Assembly (NCBI GenBank): GCA_016839055.1
Contig: JAEKNX010000003.1
Location: 124,001-188,000 of the forward strand
Source: Spirochaetales bacterium
Lineage (GTDB): Bacteria; Spirochaetota; Spirochaetia; UBA9216
Length of the DNA: 64,000 bases
Reading direction: 5' to 3'
Shown here: positions 50,310-57,890 of the stretch, piece after piece
Layout of the letters: every line of letters starts with the position of its first letter
Numbering within the stretch: position 1 is the stretch's first letter
Notes under the pieces: generated by a model
What the model was told of the DNA's origin: nothing
The model's database searches: none
What the model saw: only the letters and a program-made list of their open reading frames with translations
Made by a program: the position numbers and the translations under genes

Positions 50310-50428
50310 ACGAGGGATCGAAGCGGTTACGGCCCCCGGCCCCCCGGCGGAGGGACAGAGCCGGAAACAGGCGCCGGGCTAAGGCCGTTCGAGCGGAGAG
50401 CCCGTTCCCGCCGGACGGCGGGACGTGA
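50310..50428. other. GC-rich, foldable island between convergent genes
   Basis: About 120 bases are far richer in G and C than anything nearby, with runs such as GGCCCCCGGCCCCCCGGC. They contain a perfect hairpin, CCCGCC-GGAC-GGCGGG (50407-50422), the near-palindrome CCGTTCGAGCGG, and a stem CCGGC/GCCGG. It separates the IclR stop from the glmS stop. It does not look coding. It may be a repetitive element or a terminator region for glmS. Confidence 0.55.
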
Positions 50429-50435
50429 GAGAAAT

Positions 50436-52259
50436 CTACTCCACAGTAACAGACTTTGCCAGATTACGGGGCTGATCAACATTCCGATCGAGCTTTACAG
50501 CTGTATGATGGGCATACATCTGAAGCGCAACAACCATCAGGAAGGGGTACATGAGCTCATTCGCCTTCGGGATGAAGATTGTATCATCTGCGATATCGGC
50601 GACTTCGGTGTCGCCTTCAACGGCCACGGCTATTATCGGGCCTTTTCTTGCCTTAACCTCTTTCATATTTGAAATTATCTTTTCACGAAGGCCGTCATCG
50701 GGAACAAGGAAAACTGATGGTGTCTCTTCATTTATCAGAGCAATCGGGCCGTGCTTCAGCTCTCCGGCGGTGTAGCCTTCGGCGTGAATGTAGGATATTT
50801 CCTTGAGCTTCAGAGCTCCCTCGAGAGCAATAGGATATGTAAGTCCGCGCCCTAAGAAGAAAAATGAATGGCAGTGAGCATATTTATCGGCTATGGTCTT
50901 TATATTCATATTCTGTTCAAGCACGGTTGCTATCTGTTCCGGAACCTTTGCCAGGCTCTCGACAATCATCTGTCCCTGCTGTGTCGACATGTCTCTCATC
51001 CTCGCCATTATGAGCGTGAAAAGATACATCGCGGTCAGCTGGGACGTGAAGGCCTTGGTTGATGCGACAGCAATCTCCGGCCCTGAGTGGATGTAAACAC
51101 CGCCGTCCGATTCCCGCGGAATGGTAGAGCCGACAACATTACATATTCCCAGAACAGTCGCGCCTTTACGTTTAAGCTCACGCATAGCGTAGAGGGTGTC
51201 GGCGGTTTCGCCCGACTGCGAAACAACAAAGTAAAGTGTGCCCGGTTCTACTATGGGGTTCTTGTATCTGATTTCCGAACTGAGCTCGGCGCTGGCCGGT
51301 ATTCGCGCCACCTTTTCAAGAAGGTAGGCGCAGACCATGGCCGCGTACGATGAGGTTCCGGCGGCAAGGATTATAACCCTGTTCACCATCCGGAGTTCCC
51401 GGCTGCTCATATTCAGTCCGCCGAGTTTCGCAGTGCCCTGCTCAAAGTCAAGACGGCCCTTCATGCCCCGGAGAACAGATTCAGGCTGTTCGAATATTTC
51501 TTTTTCCATGAAGGTCGGATATCCATCCTTCTCAATTTCGCCGATATCCCAGCCGACTGTGCTGATTTCCTTATCAAGCTCGTTGTCACGAAGGTCGGTT
51601 GTCCGGAATCCGTCCTTGTCGACAACGACTATATCGCCGTCTTCCATATATACAACCTGTTTGGTATAAGCTATCATGGCGGTCACGTCGGAGGCAAGAA
51701 ACATCTCTCCATCACCTATTCCCAGAACAAGAGGTGAGCCGTTTCGCGCGCCCACAAGCCTGCAGGGCTCATTGGCGTGTACCGCTACAATTCCGTAGGT
51801 TCCCTTCAAATGCTTTAGGGCCGTTTTCAAAGCTTTTTCAAGATCTCCCTCGTAATACTTGCTTATCAGGTGGACGATTACCTCTGAATCTGTTTCGGAG
51901 GTAAACTCGACGCCTTCCTTGATAAGCTTGTTTCGGATGGACATATAATTCTCGATGATCCCATTATGAACAATTGCTAATTTTCCACTTGCATCCATAT
52001 GAGGATGGGCATTTATATCATTTACTTCACCATGAGTGGCCCATCTTGTATGTCCTATGCCGTAATTGCCCGGCATATCAGAGGGAACTGCAGCCTTCAG
52101 GTTGTTAATTTTTCCCTTTTTTTTGATAAGAGTTAAGTTATTCTCGAAGCCGACACTGATTCCGGACGAATCATAACCTCTATATTCAAGCCTTTTGAGC
52201 CCTTCCACAAGAATCCCAGCGGCATCTCTATTTCCGCAGTATCCAACTATTCCACACAT
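50436..52259 (-). CDS. glmS: Glutamine--fructose-6-phosphate aminotransferase (isomerising)
   Basis: A 607-residue enzyme making glucosamine 6-phosphate for cell-wall synthesis. The N-terminal class II glutaminase begins MCGIVGYCG, where Cys2 becomes the nucleophile, so the start is ATG 52259 rather than the ATG four codons upstream. RRLEYRGYDSSGI and GIGHTRWATHGEVND are its glutamine site. Two SIS domains follow (AAGTSSYAAMVCAYLLEK; SQSGETADTLYAMRELKRKGA; FLGRGLTYPIALEGALKLKEISYIHAEGYTAGELKHGPIALI). The C-terminus DQPRNLAKSVTVE is the conserved catalytic tail. No ribozyme-like leader was seen upstream. Confidence 0.97.
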   Translation of the reverse strand: MCGIVGYCGNRDAAGILVEGLKRLEYRGYDSSGISVGFENNLTLIKKKGKINNLKAAVPSDMPGNYGIGHTRWATHGEVNDINAHPHMDASGKLAIVHNGIIENYMSIRNKLIKEGVEFTSETDSEVIVHLISKYYEGDLEKALKTALKHLKGTYGIVAVHANEPCRLVGARNGSPLVLGIGDGEMFLASDVTAMIAYTKQVVYMEDGDIVVVDKDGFRTTDLRDNELDKEISTVGWDIGEIEKDGYPTFMEKEIFEQPESVLRGMKGRLDFEQGTAKLGGLNMSSRELRMVNRVIILAAGTSSYAAMVCAYLLEKVARIPASAELSSEIRYKNPIVEPGTLYFVVSQSGETADTLYAMRELKRKGATVLGICNVVGSTIPRESDGGVYIHSGPEIAVASTKAFTSQLTAMYLFTLIMARMRDMSTQQGQMIVESLAKVPEQIATVLEQNMNIKTIADKYAHCHSFFFLGRGLTYPIALEGALKLKEISYIHAEGYTAGELKHGPIALINEETPSVFLVPDDGLREKIISNMKEVKARKGPIIAVAVEGDTEVADIADDTIFIPKANELMYPFLMVVALQMYAHHTAVKLDRNVDQPRNLAKSVTVE

Positions 52260-52383
52260 ATAGCGCCTCATTTATTGTTTAATCAGGCTAAAGTATAGCT
52301 CAAAAAAAAAATTATGCAAAGCTGAAGTGTCCTGAAAAAAATGCGTTAGTAAAATAATAGAACAATTGTGCAAAGGAGATGAA

Positions 52384-53421
52384 ATGAATAGAAAACTGCC
52401 GGCCCTGCTATTTTGCATATTTCTGCCTGCAGCCTTGATGTTAACAGCCTGCGGACCGCTTTACGATCTCAGGGATTTTTCCGAAACCGATCTGTTTCCA
52501 CCTGTTATATGCGGCATTCTTCCGATAAATGCGAACTCAATAGAACTTAGTTTTAATGAAACAGTCGAAATAGAATCAGATCCGGTGATCAGCCCCCCGC
52601 TCGGCACTGTCTCCTGCACCATAGAAGAGGACATTGTGATTCTCACCGTATCGGATCTCCAGAGCGCCGGAACCCAGTATGTCATGGACGGAACCGTGAC
52701 TGATAAAAGGGGCAACCGAATGTCCTTCCTGCTCCCCTTCTACGGCTTCAATGCCGAGCTTCCGGGACTAATTATCAACGAATTCACAACCCAGGGCTCT
52801 ACAACCCATCCTGACATAGTTGAGCTTCTCATAATATCCGAAGGAATCACTGCGGGGCTGTGGATAGTAGAAGGAACCACCGATTTTATGGAACAGGAAA
52901 TTTGCCTCCCGGACTGCAGAGTGAAAGAAGGCGACTACATCCTGATCCATTTTAAACCTCAGGGAATTCCGGAAGAAATTGATGAGACAGGAACCGACCT
53001 AAGCCTCTCCGGCGGTTATGACGCATCCGATGACGCCAGGGATTTCTGGGTACCTATGGGTTCGGGACTCTCGGGCAATAACGGGGTTATAGCAGTATAC
53101 TCAGCTCCGGGAGGGAAGCTTATGGACGGAGTCCTGTACTCGAACAGAACTTCTGAATCTGATGAGAATTATTTCGGATTCGGAAGCACAAAAATGCTTA
53201 ATAAAGCCGTTCAGCTCCATGAGCAGGGAGGCTGGAACGCGAGTGGAGAATCCAGACCCAGGCCGGAAGACGGAGTCAACCCCGATGACTCAACGGCAAC
53301 AAGGTCGATGTGCAGAATGTCGGCCTACGGGGATACTGATAATAAAAAGGATTGGCATATAGTGCCGACCAGCAGCTCATCGTTCGGAGAAATAAACTGT
53401 GACGAGGCCTATCTGCCCTGA
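52384..53421 (+). CDS. Lipoprotein with Ig-like and lamin-tail-like domains
   Basis: A 345-residue lipoprotein. The signal peptide MNRKLPALLFCIFLPAALMLTAC ends in the lipobox LTAC (C23). Residues 43-115 resemble a bacterial Ig-like (Big-type) domain (PPVICGILPINANSIELSFNETVEIES...YVMDGTVTDKRGNRMSF). From about 125, LIINEFTTQGSTTHPDIVELLIISEG and the late AVQLHEQGGWNASGESRPRPEDGVNPD resemble a lamin-tail domain. ATG 52384 follows AAAGGAGATGAA. It should sit at the envelope; its function is unknown. It converges on the next gene with 2 bp between stops. Confidence 0.82.
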   Translation: MNRKLPALLFCIFLPAALMLTACGPLYDLRDFSETDLFPPVICGILPINANSIELSFNETVEIESDPVISPPLGTVSCTIEEDIVILTVSDLQSAGTQYVMDGTVTDKRGNRMSFLLPFYGFNAELPGLIINEFTTQGSTTHPDIVELLIISEGITAGLWIVEGTTDFMEQEICLPDCRVKEGDYILIHFKPQGIPEEIDETGTDLSLSGGYDASDDARDFWVPMGSGLSGNNGVIAVYSAPGGKLMDGVLYSNRTSESDENYFGFGSTKMLNKAVQLHEQGGWNASGESRPRPEDGVNPDDSTATRSMCRMSAYGDTDNKKDWHIVPTSSSSFGEINCDEAYLP

Positions 53422-53423
53422 GC

Positions 53424-54239
53424 TCAGGTTAATTTCGCAAGATCCTTGAGCCGAAAATCGTTCAGCATGCCCTCGATGTAGCCTCTCGCTTCGATAAGCT
53501 TCACTTTCTCATCGTCCGGAACCGCAGAGTTCCCGTCCAGGGCCTTTATGATCTCCATCTGCATCCTCTTAAGCAGTCCCGCGGCGCTCATGAGACACCG
53601 CTTCTCCTCTCGCTCAACCTCCGGATAGTCCCGGGGGAGCCGCTCAAGCAGCCGGTAATAGGTACTGAGGCCCGACGGCAGCCCATTGAGGCCGGCGCTG
53701 CACATCCTGTTAATCTCAGGTTCGAGGTCGATCGTGTCGCGAAACCGCTTGGATCCTATCTGATTGCGGAGAAGCCGGTCTATAACGCCCCAATAGTCTT
53801 TTTCTATACAGGAGAGAGCCCCGAAAAGTTTCTGCATCTCGAGGGCGGCATCGGGGTGTATGATTATTTCCGGATATTTATCAATTCGCTCAGCAAATTC
53901 CTTCAGCATTTTGTCGGCATAGCTCACCCTCGGTGCGGGGGTCTCAGCATCCGAAACAGGCCGGGGAGCCGCCTTCTGAGTCTTCCGTTCAGCGGCTCTA
54001 TTCTCGTTGCCGGGTTTCCCGCCCTCAGCCCTCTCTATGAGAGTGAGGACAGCCGCCTTCTCGGCAGATAGAAAATCCATGAGATTTATCCGGTACTCGA
54101 CTGCGTCATGATAACGCAGCTCGAACAGCGACCTTAGACTCTCCTGCCTGCGGTAATTCTTAATCAGGTTTTCATAATCTGAGCGTATCTCTTTAAGAAG
54201 AGTATCTACTTTATTTTTATCTCTATTGAAACCAAACAT
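53424..54239 (-). CDS. Conserved-looking helical cytoplasmic protein, unknown function
   Basis: A 271-residue protein, hydrophilic and largely helical, without signal peptide or membrane segment. The N-terminal third looks coiled-coil forming (DTLLKEIRSDYENLIKNYRRQESLRSLFELRYHDAVEYRINLMDFLSAEK). A proline- and alanine-rich linker at 80-105 is followed by a second helical domain. No family is recognised. ATG 54239 lacks a good ribosome site in the 30 bases ahead. It is divergent from the pyridoxal kinase gene. Confidence 0.7.
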   Translation of the reverse strand: MFGFNRDKNKVDTLLKEIRSDYENLIKNYRRQESLRSLFELRYHDAVEYRINLMDFLSAEKAAVLTLIERAEGGKPGNENRAAERKTQKAAPRPVSDAETPAPRVSYADKMLKEFAERIDKYPEIIIHPDAALEMQKLFGALSCIEKDYWGVIDRLLRNQIGSKRFRDTIDLEPEINRMCSAGLNGLPSGLSTYYRLLERLPRDYPEVEREEKRCLMSAAGLLKRMQMEIIKALDGNSAVPDDEKVKLIEARGYIEGMLNDFRLKDLAKLT

Positions 54240-54346
54240 TCTGCCCTCATTCTATTTTCGGGATATTCAGTTTGGGATCTGAGCCCGTTAATATAAAATA
54301 CCCGTATTTATTGACAGTTTCAAGGCCAATGGTCTATGCTTGCCCT

Positions 54347-55234
54347 ATGTACAAACGAAATCCTGTTCCAAGAACGGCCGCGATTCACGATCTGTCAGGC
54401 TTCGGCCGCGGATCACTCACCGCGGTCATTCCAATAATGTCCACGATGGGAATCCAGGTCTGCCCAATTCCGACAGCCATTTTATCCACTCACACAAGCG
54501 GCTTTGAGAACTACCATTTTTTCGACTTCACAAATGAGATGGAGAAGTATATCGCTCACTGGAAGAGTCTCGACATCCACTTTGATGCTATCTACAGCGG
54601 TTTTCTCGGATCTCCTCTTCAGGTAGAGATTGTAGAGAGGTTCATTGCCGATTTCAAGAATGACCGGCAGATAGTCGTCGTCGATCCTGTTCTAGGTGAT
54701 GACGGAGCAACCTATGACACCATCACCGGCGAGATGGTAGACAGGATGAAGAAGCTGATAAGCTGCGCCGACGTAATAACCCCAAACGTCACCGAAGCCG
54801 CCCTGCTGCTTAACGAAGATCCGAACCTTCCGGCCGAGAGCTTTTCGGTTGAAAGAATAAAGAACTGGTTCAAAAGGCTCTCCGCCTTCGGTCCCGAAAT
54901 TGTAATAATGACAAGCATACCGATTCCAGATAAACCAAAATTATCCTCGGTAGTCGCCTATGAAAAGACAAGCGGCAGGTTCTGGCAGGTACAGTGTGCT
55001 TACATCCCGGCATATTTTCCAGGAACAGGAGACATATTCACAAGCGTCATTACCGGAAGCCTCCTTCTCGGAAACAGCCTGCCTATTGCCCTGGACAGAG
55101 CTGTTCAGTTCGTTTCACAGGCCATCCGCGCGAGTTTCGGACATGATTACAAGCTGAGAGAGGGGGTACTGATCGAGAGCGTCCTTGACAACCTTCGCGC
55201 CCCGATAATAAACGCAAGTTATGAACTCTTCTAA
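54347..55234 (+). CDS. Pyridoxal/pyridoxamine kinase
   Basis: A 295-residue ribokinase-fold vitamin B6 kinase. AAIHDLSGFGRGSLTAVIPIMSTMGIQVCPIPTAILSTHTSGF is the substrate-binding N-terminus of PdxY/PdxK-type enzymes. YSGFLGSPLQVEIV and VVDPVLGDDGATYDTITGEMVDRMKKLI follow, and GTGDIFTSVITG is the anion-hole and catalytic-aspartate motif. ATG 54347 is chosen because homology begins a few residues later; earlier in-frame starts have no ribosome site. It overlaps the downstream phosphatase gene by 14 bp, so a salvage or dephosphorylation unit is possible. Confidence 0.9.
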   Translation: MYKRNPVPRTAAIHDLSGFGRGSLTAVIPIMSTMGIQVCPIPTAILSTHTSGFENYHFFDFTNEMEKYIAHWKSLDIHFDAIYSGFLGSPLQVEIVERFIADFKNDRQIVVVDPVLGDDGATYDTITGEMVDRMKKLISCADVITPNVTEAALLLNEDPNLPAESFSVERIKNWFKRLSAFGPEIVIMTSIPIPDKPKLSSVVAYEKTSGRFWQVQCAYIPAYFPGTGDIFTSVITGSLLLGNSLPIALDRAVQFVSQAIRASFGHDYKLREGVLIESVLDNLRAPIINASYELF

Positions 55235-56159
55235 ACCAAAAGGCATTATCTTCACAGACTTCGACGGAACCCTGTTTGACTCTAACAGAATAATAGTTCC
55301 CGAAAATTATGCGGCGCTTGAGAAAGCCGGCAGGCAGGGTTACCTTAGGGTAATAGCCACGGGAAGATCACTTTTTTCATTCAGGCGGGCGGCCGCAGGG
55401 CTCGAGAGAAGGATTGAAAATTATATTGATTATCTGATCTTCTCCTCAGGGGCTGGAACACTCAGATGCCTCCCTGGCATTCTCGAGCCGGAAGCCGAGC
55501 TCGATGAGTATTCGCTAATAGAAGCAGAGGCCTTAGACGGCATCAGTGCGTTTACCGCGGCGGATCTTCTTTACCACCATGGAATTGATTTCATGATCCA
55601 CCGGAAAGTACCCGAAAACCACCGTTTCACCCATATAAAGGCTAATGGAGCGGTAAACCCCGATTACTACCGAAGAATCAGAATATACTCAGATTACGCC
55701 TCGCTGTTTAAACCTTCCGATAATGAGTCGGATCTCGAAGCGATCGAAAGAATCTGTTACCAGGGGGTATCCCAGCTTGTCGCGGTCATTCCTCCGGAAG
55801 CAGACAGAGCTTCTGACAATTATGCTGCCGAGCTCCTCGAATATCTACGGCTAAAACTGCCTGAATGCTCGGTAATCAGAACAACATCGCCCATCGACCA
55901 CATCTCTCTGTGGATAGAAGTGTTCAATTCCGATGTATCAAAGTCAAAGGCCTCCGAAAGGCTCGCGCGGCGAATGGGCCTCTGCGCGGCTGACTGCCTT
56001 GCAATAGGCAATGATTTTAACGATGAGGATCTTCTCAGCTGGGCCGGACGGGGTATGACCGTCTCCGAGGCTCCCGAAATCATGAGAGCGAAATATCCCT
56101 CTTCAGGCCCGGCGGCAGAAGGCGCGGTTTCGGCCGCCGTTATAGACTTCATCCGGTAA
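55221..56159 (+). CDS. HAD-family (Cof-like) phosphatase
   Basis: A 312-residue HAD-IIB hydrolase. KGIIFTDFDGTLFDSNRI is motif I with both aspartates, RVIATGRSLFSFR is motif II, the lysine in SKSKASERLARRMG is motif III, and LAIGNDFNDEDLLSWAGRGMTVSEAPE is motif IV. It starts inside the pyridoxal kinase gene (14-bp overlap), which suggests coupled translation. A pyridoxal-phosphate phosphatase would be an attractive partner role, but this is only contextual. Confidence 0.9.
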   Translation: MNSSKPKGIIFTDFDGTLFDSNRIIVPENYAALEKAGRQGYLRVIATGRSLFSFRRAAAGLERRIENYIDYLIFSSGAGTLRCLPGILEPEAELDEYSLIEAEALDGISAFTAADLLYHHGIDFMIHRKVPENHRFTHIKANGAVNPDYYRRIRIYSDYASLFKPSDNESDLEAIERICYQGVSQLVAVIPPEADRASDNYAAELLEYLRLKLPECSVIRTTSPIDHISLWIEVFNSDVSKSKASERLARRMGLCAADCLAIGNDFNDEDLLSWAGRGMTVSEAPEIMRAKYPSSGPAAEGAVSAAVIDFIR

Positions 56160-56245
56160 ATTAATAAAAATTCCTATTAAAAAGAGCAGAAAATACTTAA
56201 GCCTAAGTAAAACAGCTTGTGCATATTATTGTGAATTCTATCATT

Positions 56246-57796
56246 TTAAAGTTTCACTTTGAGCAGATGCCTCAGGATATTTTTCCATTCCGCCTTCTTT
56301 TTTTCCCTATCTTCAACAGTGATAAAAGGCTTGAAGCTTGTGTAACCCTTTCTGATTGCCAGCAGCTGGCGATAATCAGACCAGAACCCGCAAGACAGCC
56401 CAGCTAGGTAGGCAGCACCGGCAGCAGTCATATCGGGCTCGGGAGATCTCTCTACAGCGCATCCGGAATAATCGGCCAGGGCCTGCATGAGGATATCGGA
56501 TCTGCTCACTCCACCGTCAGTCATTATTTCGGTTACGCGGGTCTTTGCATCTTTTTCAACACCCTCGAGTATGTCCTGAATCCTCAGGGCTATTCCTTCA
56601 AGCACAGCCCGCGCGACATGCCGCTTATGGGTCTTCAGCGACAAGCCAACAATAGAAGCCTTTGCTCCCGGGATAAAATACGGGAAGCGAATGCCTGTCG
56701 GAGTCGGAACAAAATACACTCCTTCTGAATCATTACACTCCGATGCAAGGCGGTTCAGTTCAGCCGGAGTATCCGAGAGACCTATTCCGCTGCCTAGCCA
56801 GTCAATCAGCGTTCCGGTAGTGGCCACCTGCCCCTCAAGCATGTAGGTAGGCTTGCCGTCTATTACCCAGGCTACAAGCGGAAAGAGTCCGCGGCGCGAA
56901 ACCCTGCCCTTATCTCCGACATTTACACAGACAAAGGAGCCAGAGCCCAATGAACACTTGACGTCTCCGGTTCGGAAACATCCATGCCCAAAGAGGGACG
57001 ACTGCTGATCTCCGACGGCCGCTCCTATTGGAATAGGCCGGCCGAAGATTTCTTCGGAGGTCTCTCCGAAACTGCCGCTCGTATCCCTTACTTCCGGAAG
57101 CATCTGCATCGGGATATTGAAAATTTTACAGTATATTCCGTTCCATTTAAGATCGAAGGGATTAAACATAGCAGTTGAGGCGGCGTTTGTGTAATCAGTA
57201 AAATGATTTTTCCCGCCGGTAAGCTTATAGATAAACCAGCTGTCTATCGTCCCGAAGACGGCCTCGCCCTTTCGACATTTCTTCTCTATTTCAGGTTTTA
57301 GGTCAAAGAGCCATCTTACCTTACCGATGGTGTGATCGGTGTTAAGTACAAGCATCGAAGTTGCCACCATAAGAGTGCTGTTTGTCAGCCTGCTGAAAAG
57401 CTTCATAGCCCCTTTAAGGAGCATCCAGACTGGATGGAGGTTCATCCGGGCTATAGTCTTCGCAGCTCTTATATCCTGCCAGTTGATAAAATTTGTCAGA
57501 GGTTCCCCTGTCTTCCTGTCCCAGATGCAGAATGACGATCTCTGATTAGTTATACCGATCGAGGCAATCTCTTCGGGGCTCACAGTACCGTCTTCAAAAA
57601 GCGCGCGGGTTGTATTCAGCAGAGCCTGCCATAAAAGCTCCGGATCATGCTCCGTGGCACCCTCCTCAGGATGCTCGGCCGGAGTCTTTTCATACTCTTT
57701 TTTTACTATACTGCCGCCTCGGTCAAACAGAATACTCCGTATTCCGGTGCTTCCTGCATCAATCGCTATGATATATTTCTTTTCAGGTTCATTCAT
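56246..57796 (-). CDS. FGGY-family kinase, glycerol kinase-like
   Basis: A 516-residue carbohydrate kinase. IIAIDAGSTGIRSILFDRGGSIV is phosphate-1 and SIGITNQRSSFCIWDRKTGEPLTNFINWQDIRAAKTI matches the glycerol kinase substrate region. GAAVGDQQSSLFGHGCFRTGDVKCSLGSGSFVCVN is the second phosphate motif, and MTDGGVSRSDILMQALADYSG contacts adenosine. Several family-typical glycerol kinase residues are altered, so another three- to five-carbon polyol cannot be excluded. ATG 57796 is preferred to one five codons upstream; neither has a strong ribosome site. It appears monocistronic. Confidence 0.82.
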   Translation of the reverse strand: MNEPEKKYIIAIDAGSTGIRSILFDRGGSIVKKEYEKTPAEHPEEGATEHDPELLWQALLNTTRALFEDGTVSPEEIASIGITNQRSSFCIWDRKTGEPLTNFINWQDIRAAKTIARMNLHPVWMLLKGAMKLFSRLTNSTLMVATSMLVLNTDHTIGKVRWLFDLKPEIEKKCRKGEAVFGTIDSWFIYKLTGGKNHFTDYTNAASTAMFNPFDLKWNGIYCKIFNIPMQMLPEVRDTSGSFGETSEEIFGRPIPIGAAVGDQQSSLFGHGCFRTGDVKCSLGSGSFVCVNVGDKGRVSRRGLFPLVAWVIDGKPTYMLEGQVATTGTLIDWLGSGIGLSDTPAELNRLASECNDSEGVYFVPTPTGIRFPYFIPGAKASIVGLSLKTHKRHVARAVLEGIALRIQDILEGVEKDAKTRVTEIMTDGGVSRSDILMQALADYSGCAVERSPEPDMTAAGAAYLAGLSCGFWSDYRQLLAIRKGYTSFKPFITVEDREKKKAEWKNILRHLLKVKL

Positions 57797-57830
57797 GCAC
57801 GTATTATACACCGGATTTCAAATGAGAACT

Positions 57831-57868
57831 AAAAAAAAAGCAGCACCGGTAAAGTGGTGGCTGCTTTT
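57831..57868 (-). terminator. Rho-independent terminator after the RNA helicase
   Basis: On the minus strand AAAAGCAGCCACC pairs with GGTGCTGCTTTT, with one bulge, followed by nine T. It lies about 22 nt past the helicase stop, between it and the glycerol-kinase-like gene. Confidence 0.9.
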
Positions 57869-57890
57869 AATCTTCTTCTTATTGCTGCTG

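Noticed and set aside
50310-50428. tRNA or rRNA fragment in the GC-rich island
   Set aside because: No cloverleaf, no T-loop consensus and no conserved rRNA word could be laid out.
52260-52370. glmS ribozyme upstream of glmS
   Set aside because: The leader is short and AT-rich and shows no ribozyme core.
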